Positions 10,560-18,939 of a stretch of 64,000 bases of DNA are shown here, piece after piece (positions within the stretch are counted from its first letter, which is position 1; every line of letters begins with the position of its first letter). A program made the translations under genes and the position numbers. The notes beneath the pieces were generated by a model that was not told where the DNA came from, ran no database searches, and saw only the letters and a program-made list of their open reading frames with translations. The stretch lies in NCBI GenBank assembly GCA_902556205.1, contig CACDVH010000006.1, positions 19,396 to 83,395 on the forward strand, written 5' to 3'. This DNA is from an uncultured Gammaproteobacteria bacterium. Lineage in GTDB: Bacteria; Pseudomonadota; Gammaproteobacteria; PS1; Pseudothioglobaceae.

Positions 10560-11907
10560 TAATCCATAGATGCATCAAAATACTTGCAAAATATCCTAGT
10601 GCTATGGCCCAAATCCATTTGAGATGAGATACAAAAGTGTAATAACCCTTAGATTGACCCATAAGCGCAACTCCAGCCGCTGATCCAATAGATAAGAGAC
10701 TACCACCAACACCAGCCGTTAGCGTCACAAGAAGCCATTGACCTAAAGACATGTCAGGAGTCATAGTTAGTACTGCGAACATCACTGGGATGTTATCAAC
10801 TATAGCAGAAAGTATTCCAACTAGAACGTTGGCATAGGTCGCACCTAACTCCACATACATTGCTTCAGATACTAGAGCTAAATAACCCATGAAGCCAAGT
10901 CCGCCGACACTCACAATGACGCCAAAGAAAAATAAGAGTGTATCCCATTCAGCCCTTGAGACCATCTTAAAGATATCAAATCTTTCTGATTTTTCTTCAT
11001 TTGGATTATGGCGCTTAACAAAGTAACTGACAATCATTAAATATCCAAGGCCTGTCATCATTCCCATCGCTGGCGGGAGGTGAAGGAAGTTATGGAAGCT
11101 AACTGCAGTTGCAATGGTTAAAAGAAACATAAATGTAATTAGGATACCGCCAGTTTTGATATCAACCTTTTCCACTGTTGCATTAGGCTTTTCATTTTTA
11201 ATGGCAAAATGCATAATAACTGCGGGTATAAGATAGTTAACTGCTGATGGAACAAATAGAACAAAAAACTGCTGAAAATCAACAAGACCTTTCTGCCAAA
11301 CCATAAGCGTTGTAATATCTCCAAAAGGGCTAAATGCACCGCCTGCATTTGCTGCTACAACAATATTTACGAAACCAATAGAGATGAAGCGAGCATTACC
11401 AGCACCTACAGCTAAGACTACGGCACCCATTACCAAAGCAGTCGTTAAATTGTCTGCAATGGGTGACATAAAGAAAGCCAAGATTCCAGTGAGCCAAAAC
11501 AGCTGCCTGTAAGAGAACCCTCTAGAAATCAGCCAAACTTTCAACTTGTCAAACACAAGTCGCTCTCGCATGGATTCAATATAAGTCATGGCCACAAGTA
11601 AGAATAGGAACAGCTCTGCAAACTCTAAAAAATTATGCCTAACTGCAGCTTCAGCAGCATGGGGCATACCGTTGGATGCATATACCCATCCAATAATTGC
11701 CCAAATTGCGCCTGCAGCCAAAATAACTGGCTTTGACTTGCGAAGATGGGTGAACTCTTCAATCATTACAAAGAAGTAAGCAGTAACGAACAGAACTAAT
11801 GCAATATAACCAGCTGCGTGAGAAGTTAGATCTATATTTTCCCCAGTAGAGGCTGCAAAAGTTAGGCTTGGAATTAATCCAATTAGTAATATTAGTAATT
11901 TTTTCAT
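10531..11907 (-). CDS. nhaD: Na+/H+ antiporter NhaD
   Basis: NhaD exports sodium in exchange for protons across the inner membrane and is common in marine and halotolerant bacteria. The 458-residue protein begins with a hydrophobic, possibly cleaved leader (MKKLLILLIGLIPSLTFAAS), followed by about a dozen hydrophobic segments. Recognisable ion-transporter (IT) superfamily features are FFMSPIADNLTTALVMGAV in the first half and the mirrored GILSAIVDNIPVMFAVLTM in the second, each with the Asp-Asn pair expected of an inverted-repeat transporter. It sits between ygfZ (4-base overlap) and coaX (overlap). The substrate is assigned from family resemblance. Confidence 0.92.
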   Translation of the reverse strand: MKKLLILLIGLIPSLTFAASTGENIDLTSHAAGYIALVLFVTAYFFVMIEEFTHLRKSKPVILAAGAIWAIIGWVYASNGMPHAAEAAVRHNFLEFAELFLFLLVAMTYIESMRERLVFDKLKVWLISRGFSYRQLFWLTGILAFFMSPIADNLTTALVMGAVVLAVGAGNARFISIGFVNIVVAANAGGAFSPFGDITTLMVWQKGLVDFQQFFVLFVPSAVNYLIPAVIMHFAIKNEKPNATVEKVDIKTGGILITFMFLLTIATAVSFHNFLHLPPAMGMMTGLGYLMIVSYFVKRHNPNEEKSERFDIFKMVSRAEWDTLLFFFGVIVSVGGLGFMGYLALVSEAMYVELGATYANVLVGILSAIVDNIPVMFAVLTMTPDMSLGQWLLVTLTAGVGGSLLSIGSAAGVALMGQSKGYYTFVSHLKWIWAIALGYFASILMHLWINAALFDVPI

Positions 11908-12728
11908 TTTTTTAATAAATTTAGTTCAGATCCATGTTCATTATTGATAGTTATCTTACCCTCCAATAATTCAACATCTAATGTTGCTAGACAATAAAAT
12001 ATCGATTTGTATTTTACTCTATTGACAACGATTCCGCTTCCTTTATAACGACTCCCCCTTGCTTTTGCTGCTTTAGAAGATGCACAATATAAATTATCTC
12101 CCAATTCTATTTCACCATTAGATTTAAAGGAAAATAAACGTCGCTTTGCTTCACCCAAATAATGGAGTCTAGCTACAACTTCTTGTCCCGGATAACATCC
12201 TTTTGAAAAATTAACACCAACTTCATTTATATCTAAATTTAGCATTTGAGGAACAAGCTTTTCGCTTGTATTTAAAAAGACTTCAGGTATTTGTGAATTA
12301 ATACATGCCATAGCCCAATGGTCATAATGAGAATTGAATTCTATGTTTTTTTCTTGATTGTATTCAATTAATAATAACAAATTGTCATTAATTGAATATG
12401 CTTCAGAATGATTTTCATTAATTAAACCTATTTGCAATACTTGGTCTGAAATATTTTCTATTAACACATCCGACATAATGACAAACATTTGAAGTCTTTT
12501 TATTACTGTCTCGAGGAGATCAGCTGGAAACGAAAGTAGATAATTCCCCTTAGAGCGCATTAACCAAAATAATGCAATTATTTTCCCTTGGTGTTGGCAG
12601 AACGCACTCAGCTGAATGCTTTCATCACTAAGCAAGTTTATATCATTAGACAATTGAGCCTGGAGAAAAGATTCTGCATCAGCACCTGATATTCTTAAAA
12701 TTGCACGATTTGATAATTGAATTCGCAT
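11904..12728 (-). CDS. ygfZ: Folate-binding YgfZ/GcvT-like protein (iron-sulfur cluster maintenance)
   Basis: YgfZ-family proteins resemble the aminomethyltransferase GcvT, bind folate and help mature or repair certain Fe-S enzymes. The diagnostic motif KGCYPGQEVVARLHYLG is present with its conserved Cys at about residue 178. The N-terminal half (RISGADAESFLQAQLSNDINLL) is the usual GcvT-fold opening. Length is 274 residues, slightly shorter than E. coli YgfZ (about 326). It is the first gene of the nhaD-coaX-trpS-rluB series. The company is notable because TrpS may itself hold an Fe-S cluster, although no direct link is shown. Confidence 0.9.
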   Translation of the reverse strand: MRIQLSNRAILRISGADAESFLQAQLSNDINLLSDESIQLSAFCQHQGKIIALFWLMRSKGNYLLSFPADLLETVIKRLQMFVIMSDVLIENISDQVLQIGLINENHSEAYSINDNLLLLIEYNQEKNIEFNSHYDHWAMACINSQIPEVFLNTSEKLVPQMLNLDINEVGVNFSKGCYPGQEVVARLHYLGEAKRRLFSFKSNGEIELGDNLYCASSKAAKARGSRYKGSGIVVNRVKYKSIFYCLATLDVELLEGKITINNEHGSELNLLKK

Positions 12729-12795
12729 GTAACTATATGTCCTAAATTAATAAAGCTATTTTATCAATTATATTTATATGATTAGAATGTTGGAT

Positions 12796-12824
12796 AAAAA
12801 AAACCCAGGGCACGCCCTGGGTTT
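12796..12824 (-). terminator. Rho-independent terminator of the outer-membrane barrel gene
   Basis: A 10-bp perfect stem (AAACCCAGGG at 12801-12810, CCCTGGGTTT at 12815-12824) with a 4-base loop is followed in the minus direction by a run of T (A-tract on the plus strand from 12796). It lies 46 bases past the stop codon of the barrel gene and isolates it from ygfZ. Confidence 0.92.
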
Positions 12825-12869
12825 AAACACTAACTTAAACTAAGTTAACTGTTATATCTAAATCAAGAT

Positions 12870-13682
12870 TTAGAATGAAACAGCAGCCTTAAGTGTAAGC
12901 GCGTCATCAAATGAGTCATACGTTGCAGAAATCGAAGCACCTGAAGTTAGGTCACGCGAAATTGCAATAGTAGTGAACGCATCTTTAGCTGTAGTAGCGT
13001 GGTGTGTAGTAGCTGTAGAAGCTGCAGCACTACGAGCTGATGTGTGAGAAACCACAACAGTGTTGCCTGTTACACCAAATGTAGCTGTTACATTTGCAGA
13101 ACTATCTAAAGTTACAGCAGTTCCAGCAACAGTTGTACCAATTGACCATGTAGTTGAACCATCATCATTAGTCAAGCTAACATCCATTCCAGCAATTGAA
13201 GCTGAACCAGAAGTCTTGTCACCGTCATCAGACATTGTGTGTGAAAGTGTAACACCTGACCATGTGCCAGATAGAGTTACGTCACCAGAATCATCTAAAG
13301 CAAGGTTAGCGTCACCGATTGGAGCAGCTAAGCTTACAGTTACTGATCTGTTGTCACCACTGTCAACCTTACGGCCACCAGTTGTTGTAACAGTAGTTGA
13401 ATCATCTTCGTCAAACATATCAGCAGAAACTGATAGTGGACCAACTGTAGTTGACATAGTAGTTGCAGTTACAGCCACAGCAGCATCAATATCCATTGAT
13501 TGCGTGAATGTTGTAGCACCTGCAGTTCCAGTTACTGTCAAGTCAGCATCGTACGTAGTAGCAGAAGCAGCTGAACCTTTATCATCATATGATACTGAAG
13601 CTGATCCACTTAGAGCGATTGCACCCATAGCAGAAGTTGATGCTACAGCTGTTGTCGCGAATAGTGCGATTAGTTTTTTCAT
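12870..13682 (-). CDS. Ser/Thr-rich outer-membrane beta-barrel (porin-like) protein
   Basis: The protein has a signal peptide (MKKLIALFATTAVASTSAMGA) and then about 250 residues of alternating polar and hydrophobic strands rich in Ser, Thr, Ala, Asp and Gly. It ends in Phe (AAVSF), the terminal aromatic residue recognised by the BAM complex. This pattern fits a small porin or other outer-membrane barrel; no specific family was recognised. About a third of residues are Ser or Thr, and Cys is absent. The start chosen is the second ATG (13680-13682), which has a GGAG six bases upstream; an earlier in-frame ATG at 13694 lacks one. It is monocistronic, with a near-consensus promoter and a strong terminator, suggesting high expression. 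Confidence 0.82.
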   Translation of the reverse strand: MKKLIALFATTAVASTSAMGAIALSGSASVSYDDKGSAASATTYDADLTVTGTAGATTFTQSMDIDAAVAVTATTMSTTVGPLSVSADMFDEDDSTTVTTTGGRKVDSGDNRSVTVSLAAPIGDANLALDDSGDVTLSGTWSGVTLSHTMSDDGDKTSGSASIAGMDVSLTNDDGSTTWSIGTTVAGTAVTLDSSANVTATFGVTGNTVVVSHTSARSAAASTATTHHATTAKDAFTTIAISRDLTSGASISATYDSFDDALTLKAAVSF

Positions 13683-13759
13683 TTTATTCTCCATTTAGAA
13701 TATTTAATTGTTGGAATTTCCAACACCCTTTTGTTACTTTTTCAAGTAACAATACGCCA

Positions 13760-13788
13760 ATAATAACTATATTTAGAACCAATGTCAA
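13760..13788 (-). promoter_or_regulatory. Near-consensus sigma70 promoter of the outer-membrane barrel gene
   Basis: On the minus strand a perfect TTGACA (13783-13788), a 17-base spacer and TATTAT (13760-13765) lie about 78 bases upstream of the chosen start codon. This is the best -35/-10 pair found in the window and is consistent with an abundant outer-membrane protein with a 60-70 base 5' leader. Confidence 0.8.
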
Positions 13789-13990
13789 CAAATATTTGAA
13801 AAAATAATACAAAAAGTTGTTTTTTTTCAACAATACTAATAATTATTAACTAATTATTTAACTAAAGCTTTATTTAATAGGATTTTTAAAAATCACAATC
13901 GTATTTAATTTTTATGATAAATACTTTAATTTAATTAAATATTTAATTGAATTTGACGCTTATTTGTTGCAAATATGAGATTTGTTGAAA
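13789..13990. other. AT-rich intergenic stretch without a gene
   Basis: Between the barrel-gene promoter and the terminator of the next minus-strand gene lie about 200 bases of very AT-rich DNA with runs such as TTTAATTTAATTAAATATTTAATT. No reading frame, tRNA-like fold or clear operator was found. It could act as an upstream UP-type or nucleoid-protein region for the strong promoter beside it, but nothing in the sequence proves this. Confidence 0.5.
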
Positions 13991-14017
13991 AAAAACCGGA
14001 CAATGTCCGGCTTTTTT
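13990..14017 (-). terminator. Rho-independent terminator after the PuuD-like gene
   Basis: CCGGA (13996-14000) and TCCGG (14006-14010) form a hairpin flanked by an A-run on the left and a T-run on the right. In the minus direction the A-run gives the U-tract, placing it 29 bases after the stop codon of the gene at 14039-14638. The flanking symmetry would also allow function on the plus strand. Confidence 0.85.
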
Positions 14018-14038
14018 ACCTAGAAAATATATATTTTT

Positions 14039-14638
14039 TTAAAATAGATACCCACCGTGACCTGCACCTATCATACATAGAAGCATTGGAACAGATAGAA
14101 CAACATTTGTTCTCGAAGCCATGGCTGCAGTAAATTTAGCTTTTGCAATTTCTTCAGCACTAGCCTCAACAATTCCAAGTACTTTTTTCTGGTTAGGCCA
14201 AATAAGTACCCATACGTTAAACAACATAATTGTTCCCATCCATGCTCCCAAACTCATCATGGCGCCTGCAGGTGCTTGAAAAAGAAATGTTTTAATAAAA
14301 CCATACTGCGGAGAAATTGATAACGCCCAAGCGCCTGTTAACCACGTTGCTGCTGCAGCCATCCGGAACCACAAAAGCGCCCTTGGAGCGACATATTTTC
14401 CAATCGCAGCAGGTCCTGGACCACCCTCATCAGCTAATGCATCAGCCAAGGCGGGTACTTGAACAAAATTAAAATAATACAATAGTCCAATCCAAGTAAC
14501 ACCAAACATGACATGTAGCCAAATACTAAGATTTCTAGTAATTAAAGAAGAATTCTCGGGTGATAAGAAAATTGCAACAAGGATTGCAAGAATAAAACCA
14601 CTTATTATTGTGCCTCTTACTGAAGTTAATGGGTTCAT
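14039..14638 (-). CDS. PuuD-type (urate hydroxylase N-terminal-like) integral membrane protein
   Basis: The 199-residue protein has about five hydrophobic segments (residues about 8-25, 35-55, 90-110, 122-146 and 175-195). It resembles the membrane N-terminal domain of urate hydroxylase PuuD (Urate_ox_N family), including the His/Trp-rich SIWLHVMFGVTWIGLLYYFNF and the RALLWFRMAAAATWLTG segment. PuuD of some bacteria also has a C-terminal cytochrome c domain; that is absent here, and no CxxCH is present. It stands alone with its own terminator and is divergent from the gene at 14767. A role in urate oxidation is uncertain, because no purine catabolism genes are nearby. Confidence 0.7.
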   Translation of the reverse strand: MNPLTSVRGTIISGFILAILVAIFLSPENSSLITRNLSIWLHVMFGVTWIGLLYYFNFVQVPALADALADEGGPGPAAIGKYVAPRALLWFRMAAAATWLTGAWALSISPQYGFIKTFLFQAPAGAMMSLGAWMGTIMLFNVWVLIWPNQKKVLGIVEASAEEIAKAKFTAAMASRTNVVLSVPMLLCMIGAGHGGYLF

Positions 14639-14766
14639 AATATTTTTATATAGTTTGTAAAATATCTAATTATAAATAGTTCATTATCATTTAAATGTTT
14701 TTTTATCATTTATATTTCTATTTATAATTAAAAGCTTAATCCTAATTAAAAGGGCAGGAGAAAAAA

Positions 14767-15330
14767 ATGCTATTGAATTTAAAGAGACTTATTGTTTATT
14801 TATTCATTTCAATTGGATTGTTTTCAATTTCTTCAATATATGCAAGTCAAATTCCTAAAAATATAGAATACCAAAATCATCAGTTGTTTCTTAATGGCCA
14901 AGGCACACGTATTATTTTTTTTATGAAAGTTTATGATGGCAGTTTATATTTAGAGACCAAAAGCTCAGATGCCAAAGAAATTGTTAATAATAATTCACCA
15001 ATGGCTGTTCGTATTGATGTCATATCGGAAATGGTTACGGCAGAAGCAATGAAGAAAGCTTTGAGTGAAGGGCTAAAAAAATCAACGAACAATAATACTG
15101 AACACATATCAGACGAAATTGAACAATTATCATCTTCATTTAATAGTGCCGTTAGTTCGAGTGACTTTTATGAGTTTATATACATACCAAACGCTGGTAC
15201 ACACATTATTAAAAACAAAGAGTTAGTAGATTTGATTCCAGGGCTAGAATTTAAAAAAGCCTTCTTTGGAATATTTCTATCTGACAATCCAATACAAAAA
15301 AATCTAAAAAAAGCTATGCTCGGAGGCTAA
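14767..15330 (+). CDS. Secreted chalcone isomerase-like protein
   Basis: An N-terminal hydrophobic segment (residues about 8-26) ending in YAS looks like a signal peptide, so the mature protein is probably periplasmic. The rest matches the bacterial chalcone isomerase-like (Chalcone_3) family: LNGQGTRIIFFMKVYDGSLYLE near the start, EFIYIPNAGTHIIKN in the middle and FKKAFFGIFLSDNPIQKNLKKAMLGG at the end. A good ribosome-binding site (AGGAG, 14756-14760) supports the start. It is followed 6 bases later by an acyl-ACP synthetase gene. Bacterial members have no established flavonoid role; the fold also binds fatty acids in plants, so a lipid-related function is an inference. Confidence 0.75.
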   Translation: MLLNLKRLIVYLFISIGLFSISSIYASQIPKNIEYQNHQLFLNGQGTRIIFFMKVYDGSLYLETKSSDAKEIVNNNSPMAVRIDVISEMVTAEAMKKALSEGLKKSTNNNTEHISDEIEQLSSSFNSAVSSSDFYEFIYIPNAGTHIIKNKELVDLIPGLEFKKAFFGIFLSDNPIQKNLKKAMLGG

Positions 15331-15336
15331 TTATCA

Positions 15337-16977
15337 ATGTCAAATCATCCTACCTCTTTTGCTGACTGGCAAAACTATCCCAGTTCTCTGGATCCAATTC
15401 ATGTATCTTGGCTTAAAAATGCAAAAAAGTCTAAAACTGCTTTTGCAGTTGCAGATATTGAAGGTGTTGAAATACCTCACAAAAGATTTCTGACTGGAGT
15501 ACTTTTATTCTCAAAGAAAATTGCAGAGTATAGTCCTGAACAAAATGTTGGTCTTCTATTACCAAGTAGTGGTGGGGGTGCAATAGCATCTATGGCTATT
15601 CTCGCCCTTGGAAAAACTATTGTAAATCTGAACTTTACGGCTGGAAAAAAGGCACTTCAATCCGCTGCTAAGCAAGCTGAAGTAAAGCATATTTATACTT
15701 CTCGTAAGTTTTTAGATAAGATGCAAGAGAGAGGTATGGATTTAAAATCATTTTTTCCTGAATCCAAACTTCTCATGCTAGAAGATATTCGTGAAGAAAT
15801 TTCTACAATTTCAAGAATTGGAACACTCTTAAAAGCAATTTTATTGCCAGCTAATTTAATTCAAAAAAGTTACTTTAGAGATGTCTCAATGAATGACACT
15901 GCAGCCATCTTATTCTCAAGTGGCAGTGAGGGCTCGCCAAAAGGAGTTGAGTTATCTCATGGCAATATTGCTGCGAATGCTAAACAGGCCGCTATTGAAT
16001 TAGGTGCGGTTGAGAGCGATGTTATAATGTCAACGCTACCCACCTTTCATGCTTTTGGCTTTGCCATTACTACATTAATGCCTCTATCAGAAGGCATCCC
16101 TATTGTTTGTCATGCTGACCCAAAAGATGTTGTAACCATTGCATATGGAATCCAAAAATACTCTGGAACAATACTGGTTGGTACTCCAACTTTTCTTAGA
16201 ATGTACACTATCAGCAAGAAAGTAAGCGTTGAATCAATGCAGTCGCTGAGACTTGTTGTCGCGGGTGCAGAAAAATTAAGGGCAGAAGTCAGAGAGGGGT
16301 TTGAAAATAAATTCAATATGCCAGTATATGAGGGTTATGGCACAACAGAAACATCACCTGGGGCATCTGTGAATTTACCCGACATTGATTCTCCTTATAA
16401 ACTTAGAAATAGGCCAGGAACAGTTGGTAAGGCATTTAGTGGTACAGAATTCAGGATAGTTGATCCTGACTCTTTAGAGCCTATCACTACTGGTGAAGAT
16501 GGATTAATTTTAATTGGTGGTCCGCAAATAATGAAAGGCTATTTAAAGATGCCAGAGAAAACTGCGGAAGTAATCGAACTTATTGATGGCTATAGATGGT
16601 ACCGAACTGGAGATAAAGGTCATTTAGATGAGGACGGCTTTTTAACAATTGTTGATCGGTACTCAAGATTTGCAAAGATTGGAGGAGAGATGATAAGCCT
16701 AACTTCAGTCGAGGAGGAAATATTAGATGCTTACAATGAAAAAGACTTAGAGATTGCAGCTACTTGTCTGCCAGACCAGCGAAAAGGCGAAAAAATTGTT
16801 CTACTCTCAACTAACAATATTGAGAAAAGTGAACTTAATAAGATTCTTTCAGATGCAAAAGTAAATCCTTTATATCACCCCTCCTCTATCCTTGTTGTTG
16901 ATGAAATACCTAAACTTGGAAGTGGCAAAACAGACTTTGGTGCTACTAAAAAAATTGCATTAGTCAATGATCAATAA
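15337..16977 (+). CDS. AMP-forming acyl-[acyl-carrier-protein] synthetase (Aas C-terminal-like)
   Basis: This ANL-superfamily adenylating enzyme most resembles the acyl-ACP synthetase half of E. coli Aas. The AMP-binding P-loop is SSGSEGSPKGVELSHGNI (near residue 195), followed by the A5 motif YEGYGTTETSPGASVN and the YRTGDKG and GRxxxFxKIGGEM-like region (RYSRFAKIGGEMISL). A C-terminal GSGKTDF motif holds the catalytic Lys. Aas recycles fatty acids released from phospholipids onto ACP; here the membrane acyltransferase half is missing, so the 546-residue protein probably makes acyl-ACP or acyl-CoA for another enzyme. It lies between the chalcone-isomerase-like gene and mutM, both within 10 bases. 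Confidence 0.82.
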   Translation: MSNHPTSFADWQNYPSSLDPIHVSWLKNAKKSKTAFAVADIEGVEIPHKRFLTGVLLFSKKIAEYSPEQNVGLLLPSSGGGAIASMAILALGKTIVNLNFTAGKKALQSAAKQAEVKHIYTSRKFLDKMQERGMDLKSFFPESKLLMLEDIREEISTISRIGTLLKAILLPANLIQKSYFRDVSMNDTAAILFSSGSEGSPKGVELSHGNIAANAKQAAIELGAVESDVIMSTLPTFHAFGFAITTLMPLSEGIPIVCHADPKDVVTIAYGIQKYSGTILVGTPTFLRMYTISKKVSVESMQSLRLVVAGAEKLRAEVREGFENKFNMPVYEGYGTTETSPGASVNLPDIDSPYKLRNRPGTVGKAFSGTEFRIVDPDSLEPITTGEDGLILIGGPQIMKGYLKMPEKTAEVIELIDGYRWYRTGDKGHLDEDGFLTIVDRYSRFAKIGGEMISLTSVEEEILDAYNEKDLEIAATCLPDQRKGEKIVLLSTNNIEKSELNKILSDAKVNPLYHPSSILVVDEIPKLGSGKTDFGATKKIALVNDQ

Positions 16978-16985
16978 TTAGATGA

Positions 16986-17798
16986 ATGCCAGAGTTACCT
17001 GAAGTTGAAACCACTCGTAAAGGTTTAGAACCACTCATTACTGATAGAAAAATCATATCAGCTCATATCTATAAAAAAAAGCTTCGATGGGATATACCTA
17101 CTCACCTTAAAAAGACTCTAAAGAGTCAAAAGATACTAAAAATTTCAAGACGAGCAAAGTATTTACTGCTCCACTTTGACTTTGGTCAGCTAGTGATGCA
17201 TCTGGGTATGTCGGGCTCTATAAGTGTAGTAAACTCATTTGAACCATTAAGAAAACATGATCACTTTGAACTCAAACTTGATAATTCAAAAAATTTAAGA
17301 TTTCACGATCCTCGGAGGTTTGGGTCAATTCTTTGGCAAAGTCCTAACCAAACTCTAGCTCTTTTAGAAAATCTAGGTCCAGAACCCCTAAGTTATGAGT
17401 TTGATGAGGATTCGCTATTTAGTTCCTCTATTGGAAAATCAAGAAATATTAAATCCTTCATTATGGATAGCAATGTGGTAGTTGGAGTTGGTAATATTTA
17501 TGCATCCGAAAGCCTTTTTTTAGCGGGAATATCTCCTAAAAGAGAGGCTGGAAAAACCTCCAAGGAACGCTACAAAGTTTTAACGAATTCCATCAAAAAT
17601 GTTTTAAAAGACGCGATTAATAATGGCGGCACAACTCTGAATGACTTTTCAAATGTTGATGGCAATCCTGGATATTTTTCACAAGTTCTAAATGTTTATG
17701 GTCGGGAAAACATGCCTTGCATGAGGTGCAGTGGTAAAATTAAGCGGATAATACAAAATCAACGCGCAACCTTTTACTGCTCTAAATGTCAACATTAG
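16986..17798 (+). CDS. mutM: Formamidopyrimidine-DNA glycosylase
   Basis: MutM removes 8-oxoguanine and formamidopyrimidines from DNA and cuts the abasic site. The 270-residue protein begins with the mandatory PELPEVE, whose N-terminal Pro is the catalytic nucleophile, so the ATG at 16986 is certain; an upstream ATG at 16982 is out of frame. Other features are LVMHLGMSGS, the H2TH region (GVGNIYASESLFLAGISP) and the zinc finger CxxC-x16-CxxC at the end (CMRCSGK to YCSKC). It overlaps the next gene by 13 bases. Confidence 0.97.
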   Translation: MPELPEVETTRKGLEPLITDRKIISAHIYKKKLRWDIPTHLKKTLKSQKILKISRRAKYLLLHFDFGQLVMHLGMSGSISVVNSFEPLRKHDHFELKLDNSKNLRFHDPRRFGSILWQSPNQTLALLENLGPEPLSYEFDEDSLFSSSIGKSRNIKSFIMDSNVVVGVGNIYASESLFLAGISPKREAGKTSKERYKVLTNSIKNVLKDAINNGGTTLNDFSNVDGNPGYFSQVLNVYGRENMPCMRCSGKIKRIIQNQRATFYCSKCQH

Positions 17799-18190
17799 AT
17801 AATTCAAAAGCTTTGTTTCAAAGTAGTTGCTCTACAAACTCAGAGCCTTACGCACTGCAAAATATTGGGGATATGATGTCGCCAGAGTTTAGTGAAAATT
17901 GTATTATCATTGTAGATCCATCAATTCCAATTCACCATAAAGCCTATGTTATTGTTGATTTCAATGATGATCTATATTTCCGCCAGTATATTGAACAAAA
18001 TGGCAGAAAGGTCTTAATGTGTTTAAACTCTCAATATGATGAAATTGAGCTAGATAACAATTTTGAAGTTCACGGATGCATCACCCAGCAGAAACAAAGA
18101 AAACAAAAGTCACTTCATTATTACCTTCCAAATAATTCTACTGGAAAAATTGAATTTACACAAACAGGCAAAGAGAAAACGAATAAATAA
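17786..18190 (+). CDS. S24/LexA-like domain protein lacking catalytic residues
   Basis: The 134-residue protein aligns by eye with the C-terminal (S24) domain of LexA/UmuD: EPYALQNIGDMMSPEF corresponds to the GDSMxP active-site segment, followed by ENCIIIVDPSIPIHHKAYVIVDF, the usual beta-strand core. At the position of the catalytic Ser there is Met (GDMMSP, residue 30), and the Lys expected in the later strand appears to be Arg (YFRQY, residue 66). No helix-turn-helix is present. It is therefore either a non-catalytic S24-fold protein or a family with a different active site. It overlaps mutM by 13 bases, which suggests co-expression with DNA repair. The gene is convergent with pgeF, two bases away. 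Confidence 0.72.
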   Translation: MSTLDNSKALFQSSCSTNSEPYALQNIGDMMSPEFSENCIIIVDPSIPIHHKAYVIVDFNDDLYFRQYIEQNGRKVLMCLNSQYDEIELDNNFEVHGCITQQKQRKQKSLHYYLPNNSTGKIEFTQTGKEKTNK

Positions 18191-18192
18191 TT

Positions 18193-18939
18193 CTAGTCCC
18201 TTATCATCCATATAAGATGAGCCATTCTGCCTGAATTAATTCCATCTCTTCGATACGAAAAAAAATCACTTGAATCTCTATAAGTGCACCTATCGCCTCC
18301 AGAAATTGACTTAATTTGAAAACCTTCGAGAATCACTTTGGCTGCATCATATAAATCAAGAAAACTTTTATTATTTTTAATTGTAAAAGAACGCTCAAAG
18401 TTACTATTTTTAGCTAAATAGAGATTCCTAACCTCCTCACCAACTTCAAAGTATCTCTTTGAGATTGCAGGACCAAGATGAACCAATAGATTATCTCCAT
18501 CCGAATTGAAGGATTTGATTAAATTTTCTATAACTCCAGAAATTAAGCCTCTCCAGCCAGCGTGAGCAATTCCAACCATTGACCCATCTTTTTTACTAAC
18601 AAAAACAGGTAAGCAGTCGGCAGTCATTATGGCACAAACAACTCCAGCCTCAGAAGTAAAGCTTGCATCTGCCTCAATAATTGAGACTATAGAAGCGGCA
18701 TCTACGCATTTAGAAGAGTGGACTTGATTAATCCATAGCGGCTTAGAAGGCAAATTATATAAATTTTTAAGAATCTTTCTATTTTCTAAAACTCTATTAG
18801 AATTATCATTCACATGAAGAGCTAAATTAAAATTTTCAAAGTTATTCGTGCTCTTTCCTCCCTCAGTAAATCGTTGGGTCGAAAGAAGTTTTACATTACT
18901 CGGAAAATGATTCATTTTTGCATTATCAACTAAAATCAT
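18193..18939 (-). CDS. pgeF: Peptidoglycan editing factor / polyphenol-oxidase-like protein (YfiH family)
   Basis: The YfiH family (laccase-domain DUF152) includes PgeF, which removes misincorporated amino acids from peptidoglycan precursors, and members with purine nucleoside phosphorylase activity. The 248-residue sequence shows the metal site residues: IMTADCLPVFVS (Cys), GIAHAGWRGLISGV (His) and HLGPAIS with CTYRDSSDFFSYRRDG at the end. It overlaps rluD by 4 bases, an arrangement common in gammaproteobacteria. It is the last gene of the minus-strand run that begins in the sugar-modification cluster. Confidence 0.9.
   Translation of the reverse strand: MILVDNAKMNHFPSNVKLLSTQRFTEGGKSTNNFENFNLALHVNDNSNRVLENRKILKNLYNLPSKPLWINQVHSSKCVDAASIVSIIEADASFTSEAGVVCAIMTADCLPVFVSKKDGSMVGIAHAGWRGLISGVIENLIKSFNSDGDNLLVHLGPAISKRYFEVGEEVRNLYLAKNSNFERSFTIKNNKSFLDLYDAAKVILEGFQIKSISGGDRCTYRDSSDFFSYRRDGINSGRMAHLIWMIRD

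Noticed and set aside
13060..13698. A 212-codon plus-strand open frame opposite the outer-membrane barrel gene
   Set aside because: It is exactly antisense to a gene with signal peptide, promoter and terminator; its Val/Ser-rich translation is the mirror of the Thr/Ser-rich codons and has no ribosome-binding site or recognisable domain.
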